From Candidatus Competibacteraceae bacterium (GTDB taxonomy: Bacteria; Pseudomonadota; Gammaproteobacteria; Competibacterales; Competibacteraceae), in assembly GCA_007120095.1 (NCBI GenBank), contig SKOM01000082.1, positions 1-7,094 of the forward strand: 7,094 nucleotides of DNA, written 5' to 3'. Positions 5,492-7,094 of the stretch are shown here, in pieces (position 1 is the first letter of the stretch; the number at the start of each line of letters is the position of its first letter). A program made the translations under genes and the position numbers. Under the pieces are notes generated by a model. It had not been told where the DNA came from, searched no databases, and saw nothing but the letters and a program-made list of their open reading frames with translations.

Positions 5492-7062
5492 GAGATCAAT
5501 GCCTTACGGTCGATTTTGCCATTGGGATTACGCGGTAGGGGGCCATCGTGAACGTCAATCCGTGTCGGTACCATATAACCGGGCATCCGCTGACGGCACT
5601 CCGCCAATAAGGCGTCGGTGTCCAAGCGGGCGTTGGGGGGCGGGGTGGCGATAACGGCAATGGTTTGCCCCAGTGTCGGATGCTCTACACCAAAGGCGAC
5701 GCATTCACCGACCATCTGGGTGGCGTAGAGGATTTCCTCCACTTCACTCGGGCTGACCCGATAACCCGAAGTCTTGATCATTTCATCACGGCGGCCAATA
5801 AAATACAAATACCCGTCTTCATCGCGGCGTACCGTATCACCGGAAAACACAGCAATTTCCGGTAACACCAGCCCCGCTTGACGACCGGGTGCAGCAGACG
5901 GTAGCGGGCGGAAGCGCTCCGCCGTGCGCTCGGCGTCGTTCCAATACCCCAAAGCCACCAGCGCCCCACGTTGTACCAGTTCACCGGGTTCATTCGGTTC
6001 ACACTCACTGCCATCTTCGCGCAGCACCAGAACTTCGGCATTAGGGATGGCTTGGCCGATGGAATCGGGACGCTGATCGACTTGTTCAGGGGGTAAATAC
6101 GTCGCCCGGAAGGCTTCCGTCAGGCCATACATAAGATAAGGTCGAGTGCGCGGCAGCCGCTCGCGCAATTTTTTCAGGGTGTCCTGTGGCATCCGCCCAC
6201 CGGTATTGGCAATATAGCGCAAATGGTGATCAATCCCTTCCGGCCAGTCCAGTTGGGTTAACTGAATCCACAGCGGTGGTACGGCGGTCAAACCGGTGAC
6301 TTGCTCTCGGATCAAGGCTTTGAGTACATCACGCGGCAGCAGATAATTCAGCAACACCGCCCGCGCCCCGCTGTGAAAGGCGGTGGTAAGCTGAGAAAAC
6401 CCGGCATCGAACGATAAGGGCAGGGCGGCGAGCAGGGTGTCATCGGCCCGGTTTTCCAAATACTGAGCCACACTTTTAGCCCCACAGACCATATTCCGAT
6501 GCGACAGCACCACGCCCTTGGGACGACCGGTGCTGCCCGAAGTGTATAAAATGGCGGCCATATCGCTGTCAATCACCCGCAAACCGCCACAAGCCGCCAC
6601 ATCCAATAGGTCGTTCCAGCGTTGCACGGAGGCACCGACTAGGCTCGGCAGTGTGGCCGGGGCATCGGTCAGCACGACATGGCGCATATCATGGCAGTCG
6701 GCCAAGGTTTCCCGCAGGGTGTCGAGGCGGCTGGACGAGGTGATCAGCACCCGGACATTGCAATCGCGGAGAATATGCCCGACCTGTGCCGGTTTTAAAA
6801 TCGGATTAACCGGCACAAACACGCCTCCTGCCGTGGTGGTGCCAAAACAGGCGATCACGGTTTCAATGCGCTTATCTAAATAAATCGCCACCCGTTCACC
6901 GCGAGCCAGCCCCAGCGCTTGTATACCTGCGGCGCACAAAGCCATTGCCGTCGCCAGTTCCGCATAGGCCAGTGTCGTGGCCGCATGGCTGAGGGCAGCC
7001 CCATCGGGATCACGTTCGGCAGAGTTCTGAATGAGGTGATGCAGCAGATCAGTAGTTGCCAT
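5488..7062 (-). CDS. AMP-forming acyl-CoA ligase, exosortase A-associated type
   Basis: A 524-residue ANL-superfamily adenylating enzyme: it activates a carboxylic acid with ATP to an acyl-adenylate and then usually transfers it to CoA or a carrier-protein thiol. All core motifs are present: the ATP-binding loop LYTSGSTGRPKG (172-183), YGLTEA (312-317), SGD with the ribose-contacting D409, the hinge segment GRRDEMIKTSGYRVSP (423-438) and the catalytic lysine of the C-terminal lid, K516 in PNGKIDR. The SGDTVRRDEDGYLYFIGRRDEMIKTSGY style of wording (407-434) and the partner gene fit the 'acyl-CoA ligase, exosortase A system-associated' group (TIGR03098). It is full length and cytoplasmic. The substrate cannot be read from sequence; fatty, aryl or amino acids are possible. 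The ATG at 7062 has a good AAGGA site 5 bases upstream. The frame stays open beyond the ATG to the window edge, so a longer form cannot be strictly excluded. Confidence 0.9.
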   Translation of the reverse strand: MATTDLLHHLIQNSAERDPDGAALSHAATTLAYAELATAMALCAAGIQALGLARGERVAIYLDKRIETVIACFGTTTAGGVFVPVNPILKPAQVGHILRDCNVRVLITSSSRLDTLRETLADCHDMRHVVLTDAPATLPSLVGASVQRWNDLLDVAACGGLRVIDSDMAAILYTSGSTGRPKGVVLSHRNMVCGAKSVAQYLENRADDTLLAALPLSFDAGFSQLTTAFHSGARAVLLNYLLPRDVLKALIREQVTGLTAVPPLWIQLTQLDWPEGIDHHLRYIANTGGRMPQDTLKKLRERLPRTRPYLMYGLTEAFRATYLPPEQVDQRPDSIGQAIPNAEVLVLREDGSECEPNEPGELVQRGALVALGYWNDAERTAERFRPLPSAAPGRQAGLVLPEIAVFSGDTVRRDEDGYLYFIGRRDEMIKTSGYRVSPSEVEEILYATQMVGECVAFGVEHPTLGQTIAVIATPPPNARLDTDALLAECRQRMPGYMVPTRIDVHDGPLPRNPNGKIDRKALIS

Positions 7063-7067
7063 AATTT

Positions 7068-7072
7068 TCCTT
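7068..7072 (-). promoter_or_regulatory. Ribosome binding site AAGGA for the acyl-CoA ligase
   Basis: On the - strand AAGGA (7072-7068) is followed by AAATT and then the ATG at 7062, a spacing of 5 bases. It is the clearest Shine-Dalgarno in the window and decides the ligase start. Only 22 further bases are visible upstream, too few to judge a promoter. Confidence 0.75.
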
Positions 7073-7094
7073 GGATTGACGGTAAAACGTGAGC

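Noticed and set aside
6518..6883. 121-codon + strand open frame opposite the acyl-CoA ligase
   Set aside because: The opposite strand encodes intact ANL motifs through the whole region; the + translation has an atypical Arg/Ser-rich composition and no motif.
7063..7094. Possible promoter or end of an upstream gene before the acyl-CoA ligase
   Set aside because: Only 32 bases are visible. One - strand frame would end at a TGA at 7051-7049, inside the ligase, which could be an overlapping upstream gene, but this is too short to call.

Overview
The window looks like a bacterial, probably gammaproteobacterial, accessory locus for surface polysaccharide and exosortase A (XrtA/PEP-CTERM) functions. 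The assignment rests on family associations and moderate GC content; no rRNA or housekeeping marker is present. It is almost fully coding, with no gene-free stretch over 300 bases. I see no tRNA, rRNA, CRISPR array, insertion sequence or convincing terminator.

Left block (+ strand, 1-4289). The C-terminal tail of an unidentified gene ends at 74. Eight bases later begins a very large membrane protein of 1103 residues (83-3394). It combines three consecutive VanZ-like four-helix modules with an O-antigen ligase/polymerase-like membrane domain, whose periplasmic loop carries an inserted carbohydrate-binding-like beta domain. A DUF29 protein (3400-3834) follows after 5 bases, and a free-standing VanZ protein (3831-4289) follows by an ATGA stop/start overlap. 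The tight spacing suggests one operon, probably acting on polysaccharide assembly or export at the inner membrane.

Right block (- strand, 7062-4259). An AMP-forming acyl-CoA ligase of the exosortase A-associated type (7062-5488) is followed, again by an ATGA overlap, by a PLP-dependent decarboxylase of the exosortase A-associated type (5491-4259). These two occur together in loci encoding EpsH/exosortase A and its polysaccharide genes. They probably activate a carboxylic or amino acid and decarboxylate it or its carrier-bound form, but the substrate is unknown. By analogy with the butirosin BtrJ/BtrK pair, the decarboxylase may act on a thioester-bound amino acid.

The two operons converge and their last genes overlap by 31 bases (4259-4289), leaving no room for an intergenic terminator. 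By eye the right block is richer in G+C than the left. The most unusual element is the VanZ x3 / ligase fusion. Its second and third VanZ copies have lost the conserved Asp and Asn of the VanZ signature, and its ligase domain has Arg where a conserved His is expected.
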